From: Bacteroides sp. | GTDB lineage: Bacteria > Bacteroidota > Bacteroidia > Bacteroidales > GCA-2748055 | Assembly (NCBI GenBank): GCA_011056635.1 | Contig: DSEO01000097.1 | Span: 1-32,455 of the forward strand | Direction of reading: 5' to 3' | DNA length: 32,455 bases | Part shown: positions 15,975-24,251 of the stretch, piece by piece | Numbering within the stretch: position 1 is the first letter of the stretch | Layout: every line of letters begins with the position of its first letter | The notes under the pieces: generated by a model | Database searches by the model: none | What the model saw: the letters and a program-made list of their open reading frames with translations, nothing else | Told to the model about the DNA's origin: nothing | Translations under genes and position numbers: made by a program

Positions 15975-16061
15975 CTGTTGAAGAATAGATAGCAGGTAGC
16001 AATTTCTGTTTATTTTTAGATCGCTTCTCAGAGTTATGCACAATATTTAACATTGGCTTCA

Positions 16062-16091
16062 TTTGGAATTGGAATATGGAACCTATTTTTG
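16062..16091 (+). promoter_or_regulatory. Strong candidate promoter for the TonB-dependent receptor
   Basis: TTTG (16062-16065), 18-nt spacer and TATTTTTG (16084-16091), an exact TAnnTTTG. It lies 28 bp before the receptor ATG in an AT-rich gap of about 145 bp. No Shine-Dalgarno sequence is seen before the ATG, which is common in this phylum. Confidence 0.65.
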
Positions 16092-16119
16092 CACGCACTA
16101 TAACCTAAACCTTTGATCT

Positions 16120-19100
16120 ATGAAAACCATGCAGAAGTTCATCTTTACGTTTCTGGTTGCTTGCCTCATAGCATTTCCTGTTTATTCGCAAGTGACAACT
16201 TCGGGCATGAATGGCACAGTTAAATCTGAATCAGGTGAAGTACTTCCTGGTGCTACAGTTGTTGCTGTTCATGAACCTTCCGGAACACAATACGGAACCG
16301 TTACCAACAACGAGGGCCGATTTAATTTGCAGGGTATGCGACCCGGCGGGCCATACGCTGTTAAAGTTTCATTTGTGGGCTACGCAACAGCCTCTTATAC
16401 AGATATTACACTGTATCTGGGGGAATCATTTAATTTAAATGCACAGATCAATCAAAGTGCGGTTGATGTGCTTGAAGTGACGATCATTGGTTCCAAACCT
16501 TCCAAATTCAGCACCAGCAAGACCGGGGCCACCACCAATATCTCGAAAGAGCAGATGAATGCCATGCCCACCATTGACAGGAGCATTTCCGACATTGCCC
16601 GAATCTCGCCATTTGCAAATGGGATGGGCTTCGCGGGTGGTGATGGCCGTTCTACAAATTTCACGGTGGACGGTGCCAATTTTAACAACAACTTTGGCCT
16701 GAGTGACAACCTGCCGGGCGGCGGGACCCCGATTTCCCTGGATGCGATTGAAGAAATACAGGTGGTCATTGCGCCCTTCGATGTGCGCCAGACAAATTTT
16801 ATCGGGGGTGGGATCAACGCAATTACCAAATCGGGGACCAATACATTTCAAGGTTCGGCCTACACCTATTTTACCAACCAGAATATGCGGGGCAATAAAA
16901 TCGGAGATGTCGATTTCGGAGAGCGTGATGAAGAATCAAAAAATGTTTTCGGTGTTACGCTGGGTGGGCCGATCATTAAAAACAAATTGTTCTTTTTCGT
17001 TAACGGAGAATACGAATTACAACCGGGACAGGTCGTCACCTGGAGGCCATCGGAAGACGGCGTTGCCGATACCGACCGGATGCTTTCGCGCGCCAGTACT
17101 TCGGATATGGAACTGGTCAGAAGGCATTTAATCGATAATTATGATTACGATCCCGGCTCTTATACCGATTATCCCGCGAATGAAAGCAACAGGAAACTAT
17201 TGGCACGTGTCGACTGGAACATCAATGATGCCAACAAATTGAGTGTCCGGTATAATTATACCAAAAATATGGCATGGAATCCCACAAACGGCAATTCAAC
17301 CGATGCAGGTTTCCGTAACCGGTCAATGGACCGGATTTCTCAACATTCGATGGCCTTCTCAAATTCCCTTTATTCAATGGATAACATTGTCAATTCGGTT
17401 TCATTGGATTTGAACAGCCGGATTTCAGATAAGGTTTCGAATCAGTTCCTGGCCACCTATTCAAAGATTAACGATATCCGTGGATCCAATTCTGACAAGT
17501 TCCCGTTTATTGACATTATGTATGGAGTGAATACGGATGGAAGTCAGATACTTGAACCCTATATATCTGCAGGTTATGAATTGTTCACATGGAACAATGG
17601 TGTAAATAATAACATTCTGAATATCACGGACAACCTGACCTATTATCTGGACAATCATAAAATTACAGCAGGGTTCCGGTATGAATATCAGATGGCGAAC
17701 AACTCTTACATGCGCAACGGTACGGGATATTATCGTTATGCCAGTCTTGACGATTTCCTGAATCAGGCTGCACCGAGAGATTTTGCCCTGACGTATGGGT
17801 ACGACGGAGAAACAAATCCGGCTGCGGAAGTTGCTTTTAATCAGTATGGACTTTATGTTCAGGATGAATGGAACGTTAATTCTGATCTGAAATTAACCTA
17901 TGGTATTCGTGCCGATTATTTGAAATATGTGGATAACGTGATCAGAAACAATGCCATATATGAATTGGATTTTGGTGGTAAAAACATTGATACAGGCGAA
18001 TGGCCAACGGCAAGTGTCCAGTTTTCGCCGAGAGTTGGTTTCACGTGGGATGTAACGGGTGATCAGACATTGAAACTTCGGGGAGGTACAGGTATTTTTA
18101 CAGGAAGGCTGCCGCTGGTCTTCTTCACCAATATGCCTACCAACTCGGGAATGGTACAGGGCAGTTATGCAGCTGTTACCAGGTATGATGCCGATGGGAA
18201 TGTGACAAGCGCTGATCCTGTACTGGGATCTTTGGCCGGACCAATGATCACCGATGTGGACGATATGATCAGTACATTGAACCTGCCCAATACAATTACC
18301 CCTGAACAGGGCGTACTGCCGCGTGATATCAATGGGATCGATCCCGATTTCAAAATGCCCCAGGTGTGGAAAACTTCACTGGCCGTGGATGTTGATGTTC
18401 CGGTATCGTTTCCCATGTCGGTTACACTGGAAGGGATTTACACGAATAACATGAATGGTGTCATGCTGGAAAACTATAACCTGAAAGAACCCGATGCTAC
18501 CTGGGAGCGTTTCAGCGGACCCGATGACAGGTATATCTATCCCCCCGACAGCATACTTGAGTATACCTCAAGAAATGCTTACATACTGGCCAATAACAGC
18601 GATGGATGGGGAGCAATTGGCAACCTTACAATTACCGCAGAACCTGTCAACAACCTCTATGTCATGGCGGCTTATACGCGCACCGCGTCAAAAGAAATTT
18701 CGGGTATGCCCGGCAGCAACGCAGCTTCCGCATACAATGGTGCTATTCAGGTGAATGGCCCGCATCTGCCATGGGTTCAGCCTTCGGAATACGTTATCCC
18801 AAGCAAAGCCATAGCTTTTGTTTCTTACCGTATTCCTTACGCCAACGATCACATGTCCACATCATTCAATCTGTTCTATTCCGGATATGCGGCTGACGGA
18901 TATAGCTTTACCTATTCAAATGATATGAATGGCGATGGCTATGCGACAGATCTGATATACATTCCGGGTGAAAGGGGCGATATCAGGTTTGTAAGTGCCC
19001 CAGACGAAGATGCTTTCTTTGATTTTGTTGAACAGGATCGTTATCTGAGCAAGCACAAAGGGGAATATGCTGAAGCATATGCTGCAAGGCCCCCCTGGGT

Positions 19101-19404
19101 GCATATCTTTGATTTGAGTTTGGCGCAGACTTTCAGCATCAATACAGGCGGTACCAAACATACACTGCAATTCACCCTTGACTTTATGAACTTCGGGAAT
19201 TTGATCAACAGCGAATGGGGTGTCGGCAAGCTTCTATATAACGGCGGACAGATCCTGACCTATGAAGGCATGGATGCAAACAAAGTTCCAAGCTTTTCAA
19301 TGGCTACAGATGGCGATGGTAATTACCTGACAGAATCATATTTTACAAATTATGATTACACGCAATGCTGGTATCTTCAGATCGGAGCACGTTACATTTT
19401 CTAA
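16120..19404 (+). CDS. TonB-dependent outer-membrane receptor with carboxypeptidase-regulatory-like domain (Oar-like)
   Basis: A 1094-residue outer-membrane protein. Residues 1-24 are a signal peptide (cleavage after VYS or YSQ). Residues 28-110 form a carboxypeptidase-regulatory-like beta domain (GTVKSESGEVLPGATVVAV...NNEGRFNLQGM...VSFVGY). A plug domain follows (about 130-240, with FTVDGANFNNNFG and INAITKSGTNTFQGSAY), then a long beta-barrel ending WYLQIGARYIF with the terminal Phe expected of outer-membrane barrels. The overall form resembles the Oar-like group rather than SusC, and no SusD partner is adjacent, so the ligand is unknown. Base composition is clearly more AT-rich than neighbouring genes (sampled 60-base lines give about 32-38% GC versus about 60%). 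It has its own promoter and terminator. Confidence 0.9.
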   Translation: MKTMQKFIFTFLVACLIAFPVYSQVTTSGMNGTVKSESGEVLPGATVVAVHEPSGTQYGTVTNNEGRFNLQGMRPGGPYAVKVSFVGYATASYTDITLYLGESFNLNAQINQSAVDVLEVTIIGSKPSKFSTSKTGATTNISKEQMNAMPTIDRSISDIARISPFANGMGFAGGDGRSTNFTVDGANFNNNFGLSDNLPGGGTPISLDAIEEIQVVIAPFDVRQTNFIGGGINAITKSGTNTFQGSAYTYFTNQNMRGNKIGDVDFGERDEESKNVFGVTLGGPIIKNKLFFFVNGEYELQPGQVVTWRPSEDGVADTDRMLSRASTSDMELVRRHLIDNYDYDPGSYTDYPANESNRKLLARVDWNINDANKLSVRYNYTKNMAWNPTNGNSTDAGFRNRSMDRISQHSMAFSNSLYSMDNIVNSVSLDLNSRISDKVSNQFLATYSKINDIRGSNSDKFPFIDIMYGVNTDGSQILEPYISAGYELFTWNNGVNNNILNITDNLTYYLDNHKITAGFRYEYQMANNSYMRNGTGYYRYASLDDFLNQAAPRDFALTYGYDGETNPAAEVAFNQYGLYVQDEWNVNSDLKLTYGIRADYLKYVDNVIRNNAIYELDFGGKNIDTGEWPTASVQFSPRVGFTWDVTGDQTLKLRGGTGIFTGRLPLVFFTNMPTNSGMVQGSYAAVTRYDADGNVTSADPVLGSLAGPMITDVDDMISTLNLPNTITPEQGVLPRDINGIDPDFKMPQVWKTSLAVDVDVPVSFPMSVTLEGIYTNNMNGVMLENYNLKEPDATWERFSGPDDRYIYPPDSILEYTSRNAYILANNSDGWGAIGNLTITAEPVNNLYVMAAYTRTASKEISGMPGSNAASAYNGAIQVNGPHLPWVQPSEYVIPSKAIAFVSYRIPYANDHMSTSFNLFYSGYAADGYSFTYSNDMNGDGYATDLIYIPGERGDIRFVSAPDEDAFFDFVEQDRYLSKHKGEYAEAYAARPPWVHIFDLSLAQTFSINTGGTKHTLQFTLDFMNFGNLINSEWGVGKLLYNGGQILTYEGMDANKVPSFSMATDGDGNYLTESYFTNYDYTQCWYLQIGARYIF

Positions 19405-19444
19405 TCATTCGAAGTCAGATATCTCATAACTTTTGCCCATTGCC

Positions 19445-19470
19445 AGCCCGGTGCGTTTTCGCACCGGGCT
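19445..19470 (+). terminator. Terminator hairpin after the TonB-dependent receptor
   Basis: AGCCCGGTGCG, TTTT, CGCACCGGGCT: a perfect 11-bp GC-rich stem with a 4-nt loop, 40 bp after the receptor stop. Only a short TCT follows instead of a long T run, so efficiency as an intrinsic terminator is uncertain, but stem and position are convincing. Confidence 0.8.
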
Positions 19471-20020
19471 TCTGGTAGTCAGGCATCCATCCGTGTGGAT
19501 CACAACGGAAGTTAGGGGACACCCTCCTTCCGGCTTACCGGGCAGGATCTTTCACATCCATACCCCTCCAAAGCCCAAAAATAAGTTAAACAATTGATAG
19601 TGAATTGATTATCAGTCCTTCGACTTGCGCCGTTTGTCTGAATATCTCATTTGTCTGACTCTAATAGAGTTAGCCTCCGGGTTAATTTTTTGTTAATAAA
19701 AACGGAGCAGATGGACCCTTCTTACGTTTGATTTCTCTTAATTTCATTTCCCGAAATCTGTACCCTGAAGAGACCCCTTTTTCGTCTGACAGAAACATTC
19801 AATTTTCGAATCATGTGTTGCGAGCAGTGCTGTCTTTTTGTCGTTTTTCGGAAAAGAGTAAAATATAAATAGATGAAAAACAATCAGTTATGATTTTGTT
19901 TATAGAAGAGGCAGACATGTTGATAAATTAGAATGGATATGCCAGAACACAATGACTAAATTGTTGTCGTATTAAGTACGACTCACCCCAGGGATCAAAA
20001 AAATCTTAAAATTGACAAGG
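19471..20020. other. Gene-free region between receptor and nrdJ
   Basis: About 550 bp with no supportable gene. It holds two direct copies of TTTGTCTGA (19633-19641 and 19650-19658), with GTCTGAC again at 19784-19790; an exact -7-like TACGTTTG (19723-19730) about 290 bp before nrdJ; an inverted pair ACAAT/ATTGT (19949-19953, 19960-19964); and a hairpin GTCGTA/TACGAC (19966-19971, 19977-19982). I looked for a cobalamin riboswitch because nrdJ needs B12, and did not find the B12 box. A long 5' leader of nrdJ is possible. Confidence 0.6.
19723..19730 (+). promoter_or_regulatory. Possible -7 element upstream of nrdJ
   Basis: TACGTTTG matches TAnnTTTG exactly, but no TTG lies at the usual distance upstream. 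If used, it would give nrdJ a leader of roughly 285 nt containing the small hairpin at 19966-19982. Confidence 0.3.
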
Positions 20021-22636
20021 ATGACTGAAAAGGCGATACCGCAGAAAAATTTGACGTTTGTGGACAAGGAGCCGGAAATGAAACCGGAGGGAAAAACGAA
20101 AGCAGTAGATAAAGAAAGACATACGTACAGTTTTGATGAAGCCTTCAGAGCATCCCTGGAATATTTTAAAGGTGATGAACTGGCTGCCAGGGTCTGGGTC
20201 AGTAAATATGCCCTGAAGGATACCCGGGGGAAGATCTATGAACGTACTCCGGATGACATGCACAGGCGCCTTGCCTCGGAGATCCGGAGAATTGAAAAAA
20301 AATATCCCAATCCGCTCAGTTATGACGAGTTGTTTGAATTGATGCGGGGATTCAAATATATTGTTCCCCAGGGCTCTCCCATGACCGGGATCGGGAACAA
20401 TTTTCAGATCGCAAGCCTTTCCAACTGTTTCGTGATCGGGAATGAGGGATCGGCAGATTCTTACGGGGGGATCATGAAGATCGACCAGGAGCAGGTGCAA
20501 TTGATGAAGCGCCGGGGCGGGGTGGGGCATGACCTTTCCCATATCAGGCCCACCGGGAGTCCGGTGCTGAACAGTGCCCTTTCCTCCACCGGCGTGGTTC
20601 CTTTCATGGAACGGTATTCGAATTCCACCCGGGAGGTGGCGCAGGATGGCAGGAGGGGAGCACTGATGCTGAGCATTTCCATCAAACATCCTGATGCTGA
20701 GAGATTCATTGATGCCAAAATGGAAACGGGGAAGATCACCGGGGCAAATGTATCGGTGAGGATTAACGATGAGTTCATGCAGGCAGTGGTGGAAGGAAAG
20801 TCTTTTGTGCAGCAATATCCCATCCATTCAGATAATCCTTTATTCACCCGGGAAATCGATGCGCGCACCCTCTGGCAGAAGATCGTTCACAACGCATGGA
20901 AATCGGCCGAACCCGGGATCCTTTTCTGGGATACCGTTATCCGTGAATCGGTGGCAGACAGTTATGCCGAACTGGGTTTCAGAACGGTTTCCACCAATCC
21001 GTGCGGAGAGATACCGCTCTGTCCCTATGACAGCTGCAGGTTACTGGCCATCAATCTTTACAGCTATGTGGACAAGCCATTTACCGAAGAGGCCAAATTC
21101 AACTGGGAAAAATTCCGCAAACATGTCAGATTGGCGCAGCGGATCATGGACGATATTATCGATCTTGAGCTGGAGAAGGTGGATGCCATCCTGGAGAAGA
21201 TCTATGCTGATCCTGAAGATGAAGAGATAAAAAGAGTGGAGATCAATCTGTGGAGGAATATCAAGAAAAAAGCCCTGGAAGGAAGAAGAACCGGGGTGGG
21301 CATTACAGCGGAGGGGGATATGCTGGCTGCACTCGGGCTCCGTTACGGGAGTGAGAATGCCATTGATTTCTCGACAGAGGTCCATAAAACCGTTGCCCTT
21401 GAAGCCTACCGTTCTTCCATGAACATGGCGAAAGAAAGAGGACCCTTCCAGGTTTTCGATTTCAACCGGGAAAAGGATAATCCCTTCATCAACCGGCTGG
21501 CCAATGAGGATCCTCAGCTGATGGAGGAGATGAAAAAGTACGGGCGCAGGAACATATCCTTGCTTACCATAGCTCCCACCGGCACCACAAGCCTGATGAC
21601 CCAGACCACATCCGGGATTGAGCCTGTTTTCCTTCCGGTCTACAAGCGGAGGAGAAAGGTGAATCCAAGCGATAAAGATGCGCTGGTCACATTTGTGGAT
21701 GAAGTGGGCGACAGCTGGGAAGAATACAATGTTTTCCACCATAATTTCCTCACCTGGCTGAAAGTGAATAAGATGGATCCTGAAGCAGTGAAAAAATTCA
21801 GTGATGAGGACATCAACGATCTGGTCAGGCGTTCTCCCTATTACAAGGCTACTTCCAATGACGTGGACTGGATGCAGAAGGTGAAAATGCAGGGTGCGAT
21901 TCAGAAATGGGTGGACCATTCCATCAGCGTGACCATCAATCTGCCTTCCAATGCCAGTGAGGAACTTGTGGGCGAACTTTATGTTCACGCATGGAAAAAT
22001 GGATGCAAAGGAGTAACGGTTTACCGTGACGGGTCCAGGTCCGGAGTGCTTGTGGCCAGTGAAAAGAAGACAAAAGAAACATCACAATTTCCCATAAAGC
22101 GTCCCCGTGAACTGGATGCGGACATACTCAGGTTCAAGAACAACGATGAGGACTGGATCGCTTTTATCGGATTGCTGGACGGCAGGCCTTATGAAATCTT
22201 CACCGGGCGCAAGGAAGAAGACACCTTCCCGATTCCCGCCAAGGTGAAGAAAGGCAAGATCATCAAAACCAGGAATGAGGACGGGACCAAAAGGTATGAT
22301 TTCCAGTATGTGGATAAGTATGGTTACAAAGTGACCATGGGAGGATTGTCGCATCAGTTCAACAGCGAGTTCTGGAATTATGCCAAGCTGATTTCCGGGG
22401 TTTTGCGCCATGGAATGCCCGTGGTGGATGCCACCAACCTGGTCAGTTCTCTGCGTCTTGACAATGAATCGATCAATACCTGGAGTGCCGGGGTGGTCAG
22501 GGCGCTGAAGAAATACATTCCCAACGGCACAAAAGCGAAACCGGGGCAGAAATGTGAGGAATGCGGCTCCAACAACCTGATCTACCAGGAGGGATGCCTG
22601 ATCTGCACCGAGTGCGGCTCTTCCAAATGCGGCTAA
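20021..22636 (+). CDS. nrdJ: Adenosylcobalamin-dependent (class II) ribonucleotide reductase
   Basis: Reduces ribonucleotides to deoxyribonucleotides using a radical generated from adenosylcobalamin, so it needs no oxygen and no separate radical subunit. The 871-residue product has SLSNCFVIGN (redox C136), the active-site block NPCGEIPLCPYDSC with N326, C328 and E330, and the phosphate-binding APTGTTSLM. NLPSNASEELVGELYVHAWKNGCKGVTVYRDGSRSG is the class II C-terminal region. The C-terminus has a zinc-ribbon-like KCEECGS...CLICTECGSSKCG that may carry the re-reducing cysteines. The ATG at 20021 abuts AAGG; an in-frame TTG at 20012 is less likely. It stands alone, converging on the small membrane protein gene. 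Confidence 0.95.
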   Translation: MTEKAIPQKNLTFVDKEPEMKPEGKTKAVDKERHTYSFDEAFRASLEYFKGDELAARVWVSKYALKDTRGKIYERTPDDMHRRLASEIRRIEKKYPNPLSYDELFELMRGFKYIVPQGSPMTGIGNNFQIASLSNCFVIGNEGSADSYGGIMKIDQEQVQLMKRRGGVGHDLSHIRPTGSPVLNSALSSTGVVPFMERYSNSTREVAQDGRRGALMLSISIKHPDAERFIDAKMETGKITGANVSVRINDEFMQAVVEGKSFVQQYPIHSDNPLFTREIDARTLWQKIVHNAWKSAEPGILFWDTVIRESVADSYAELGFRTVSTNPCGEIPLCPYDSCRLLAINLYSYVDKPFTEEAKFNWEKFRKHVRLAQRIMDDIIDLELEKVDAILEKIYADPEDEEIKRVEINLWRNIKKKALEGRRTGVGITAEGDMLAALGLRYGSENAIDFSTEVHKTVALEAYRSSMNMAKERGPFQVFDFNREKDNPFINRLANEDPQLMEEMKKYGRRNISLLTIAPTGTTSLMTQTTSGIEPVFLPVYKRRRKVNPSDKDALVTFVDEVGDSWEEYNVFHHNFLTWLKVNKMDPEAVKKFSDEDINDLVRRSPYYKATSNDVDWMQKVKMQGAIQKWVDHSISVTINLPSNASEELVGELYVHAWKNGCKGVTVYRDGSRSGVLVASEKKTKETSQFPIKRPRELDADILRFKNNDEDWIAFIGLLDGRPYEIFTGRKEEDTFPIPAKVKKGKIIKTRNEDGTKRYDFQYVDKYGYKVTMGGLSHQFNSEFWNYAKLISGVLRHGMPVVDATNLVSSLRLDNESINTWSAGVVRALKKYIPNGTKAKPGQKCEECGSNNLIYQEGCLICTECGSSKCG

Positions 22637-22671
22637 GCAGCGATGACCGCATCTGCTTCAGGGTATTGTTC

Positions 22672-22748
22672 CCGGAGGCATCTCCAACCGCTGCTGAAAT
22701 TCTTTTCTGCGAAAATAATTGTAGGCAGCTTATCGGAAATGCCTCCGG
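22672..22748. repeat. Long inverted repeat between convergent genes
   Basis: CCGGAGGCAT (22672-22681) and ATGCCTCCGG (22739-22748) are perfect 10-bp arms 57 nt apart. Inside them GCTGC (22690-22694) and GCAGC (22725-22729) could pair as a second stem. A bidirectional terminator or structured RNA between the convergent genes is possible; there is no T tract. Confidence 0.5.
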
Positions 22749-22778
22749 CTGTTGAACCCTGGTGGCCGTGGCTACGGT

Positions 22779-23105
22779 TCATTCGGCCTTCCTGGAGATC
22801 AGGTAGGCCACCAGCAGGCCCAGTCCGCCAAAGAACAGTGCGGATCCAAAATAACCTGGTTCTTCAGGGATCCGGGTATACGTTGCAAGCAGTGAGCCCG
22901 CAAAAAGTCCCAGGCCGAACCCCACAAGGAGCAGGGCCCATTTCAGCACGTTATATACGTTGGGTTTCCCTGTGATGAGGTCCCTGGGATCGGCGCCTTT
23001 CTCGATCATGGCCATCCGCTCGCGGTTCCGGGCTGTGATGATCACATACACAATTCCGAATGCAAAAATGAAAAATGCAACCGGTATAATTATTCCATCG
23101 TTCAT
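22779..23105 (-). CDS. Small membrane protein, DUF6249-like
   Basis: A 108-residue protein with three hydrophobic segments (about residues 5-24, 54-77 and 85-104). A short polar loop contains ARNRERMAMIEKGADPRDLI. This pattern (R-E-R-x-A-M-I-E-K-G after the first helix) resembles DUF6249 proteins of Bacteroidota, whose function is unknown. I use the ATG at 23105, which starts just before the first helix; the frame is open another 120 codons upstream, but that part has no family character and crosses the promoter region. It diverges from the ECF sigma factor and has an ECF-type promoter upstream, so it may belong to that sigma factor's regulon. Confidence 0.8.
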   Translation of the reverse strand: MNDGIIIPVAFFIFAFGIVYVIITARNRERMAMIEKGADPRDLITGKPNVYNVLKWALLLVGFGLGLFAGSLLATYTRIPEEPGYFGSALFFGGLGLLVAYLISRKAE

Positions 23106-23142
23106 GGGTATAAGTATTAAGTGAATAACAGTCATTTGCCTC

Positions 23143-23172
23143 TTTGACGCCGCGGGTCCGGCCCATGTTACA
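23143..23172 (-). promoter_or_regulatory. Candidate ECF-type promoter of the small membrane protein gene
   Basis: On the minus strand: TGTAAC (23172-23167), 17-nt spacer, CGTCAAA (23149-23143). An AAC-containing -35 and a CGTC -10 are typical of ECF sigma factors. It lies 37 bp before the ATG at 23105 and mirrors the promoter of the divergent sigma gene. Confidence 0.6.
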
Positions 23173-23242
23173 GCATCAGGCAGTAATTTTCTGCGAAGGG
23201 AACCGTTTTTTATGATAAGGACCGGGAATGTACCGGGGGAGG

Positions 23243-23271
23243 TGTAACGTTTTTGCGCTTCGGGCGTCTTA
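23243..23271 (+). promoter_or_regulatory. Candidate autoregulatory ECF promoter of the sigma gene
   Basis: TGTAAC (23243-23248), 16-nt spacer, CGTCTTA (23265-23271). The same -35 hexamer and CGTC -10 core occur on the opposite strand in front of the divergent gene. The -10 ends 8 nt before the sigma factor ATG, so the transcript would have almost no leader. Confidence 0.65.
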
Positions 23272-23279
23272 TCCATTGG

Positions 23280-23852
23280 ATGGATATACACGGTGAAACA
23301 TACCACATCGACCGCATCCGGGCGGGAGACAAACAGGCGTTCACCTGGGTTGTGGATACCTACAAGGACATGGTGTATACCATTTGCCTGAGGATGCTTG
23401 CCTCTCAAGAAGATGCCAGGGAAGCCGCTCAGGAGGTATTTGTGAAAACATACCGTTCGATCCACACTTTCCAGGAGCGATCAAAATTTTCCACCTGGCT
23501 TTACCGGGTCACTTACAATCATTGCATCAGTGTCATCCGGAAAAAGGTGAAGGTCATTGACCTGGTGGACCAGCTTCCCGATGAGACCGTCGACGAGGAA
23601 GATGTTGACGGACTGCAGAGAATATCAAGGGAAGAACGGGGCAGATACCTGAAAATGGCCCTTGAATCGTTGCCGGAGACGGATGCGGTGATTGTGACGC
23701 TCTTTTATTATGAGGAATTGACACTGGAAGAAATTGCCGGGATCACGGGTTTGACCAGCAGCAATATCAGGGTCAGGTTACACAGGTCCAGGAAAAAGAT
23801 GTACCAGGTCATCAGGCAGTATCTGAAGAAAGAAACCACTTCAATCATGTAA
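23280..23852 (+). CDS. ECF-family RNA polymerase sigma factor
   Basis: A 190-residue sigma-70 family factor with regions 2 and 4 only. Region 2 runs from about residue 11 to 85 (IRAGDKQAFTWVVDTYKD, AREAAQEVFVKTYRSI, FSTWLYRVTYNHCISVIRK). An acidic linker (DETVDEEDVDG) follows, and region 4 (about 130-185) has ALESLPETDAVIVTLFYYEE and the helix-turn-helix LTLEEIAGITGLTSSNIRVRLHRSRKKM. The ATG at 23280 is preferred; an in-frame TTG at 23253 would lie inside the predicted promoter. The next gene starts 1 bp after the stop. Its target genes are unknown, but the promoter pair in the upstream gap suggests it controls itself and the divergent membrane protein. Confidence 0.95.
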   Translation: MDIHGETYHIDRIRAGDKQAFTWVVDTYKDMVYTICLRMLASQEDAREAAQEVFVKTYRSIHTFQERSKFSTWLYRVTYNHCISVIRKKVKVIDLVDQLPDETVDEEDVDGLQRISREERGRYLKMALESLPETDAVIVTLFYYEELTLEEIAGITGLTSSNIRVRLHRSRKKMYQVIRQYLKKETTSIM

Positions 23853-23853
23853 T

Positions 23854-24246
23854 ATGGAACGGGATCAGCAAATGAAAAAATATATCCGGGAGTCCGGGAT
23901 CGTACCCGCCCCGGAGGGGTTCACGAAGGATGTGATGGATCAGATCCATGCTGAGCCTGTAAGAAAACGCTTCAGGCCACTTATCGGGAAGACAGGGCGG
24001 GTGTTGATCCTGCTGTCTGTGATAGCGATCATCCTGGTCTCCGTTTTCTATCCCGGACCAGGGACTCAGGCTTCAGGATTCCGGTGGCCGGAATTCGCTC
24101 TTGACCTGCAGTTCCCGGAGAATCTTTCCTTCAATCTTCAATTTCTCAGGGATATGGACCTCACCACCGGATTGATCGCTGCCCTTGCGGCAATTTTTAT
24201 CCTGGTCCTTTCCGACGCCGGTCTCAGCAGGAAGCGCCTGGCATAA
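23854..24246 (+). CDS. Two-TM protein, possible anti-sigma factor
   Basis: A 130-residue protein of no family I recognise. A cytosolic N-terminal stretch of about 48 residues (rich in charged residues, with PEGFTKDVMDQI) precedes one membrane helix (about 50-67). A short extracytoplasmic part (PGTQASGFRWPEF...) leads to a second helix (about 104-122) and a short basic tail. It starts 1 bp after the sigma factor stop, so the two are surely co-transcribed. The position and N-in topology suggest an anti-sigma regulator, but the His-x3-Cys-x2-Cys zinc motif of many anti-sigma factors is absent. It converges on kbl with a gap of 5 bp. Confidence 0.7.
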   Translation: MERDQQMKKYIRESGIVPAPEGFTKDVMDQIHAEPVRKRFRPLIGKTGRVLILLSVIAIILVSVFYPGPGTQASGFRWPEFALDLQFPENLSFNLQFLRDMDLTTGLIAALAAIFILVLSDAGLSRKRLA

Positions 24247-24251
24247 ACTAT

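Noticed and set aside
19949-19964. NrdR box upstream of nrdJ
   Set aside because: ACAAT-N6-ATTGT has a wider spacing than the 16-bp NrdR box, and there is no second box at the usual distance.
19471-20020. Cobalamin riboswitch for nrdJ
   Set aside because: I could not find the B12 box or the other conserved riboswitch segments by eye. A covariance search would be decisive.
23254-23279. Earlier TTG start for the sigma factor
   Set aside because: It would start within the spacer of the predicted ECF promoter, and the added residues lack similarity to sigma region 2.
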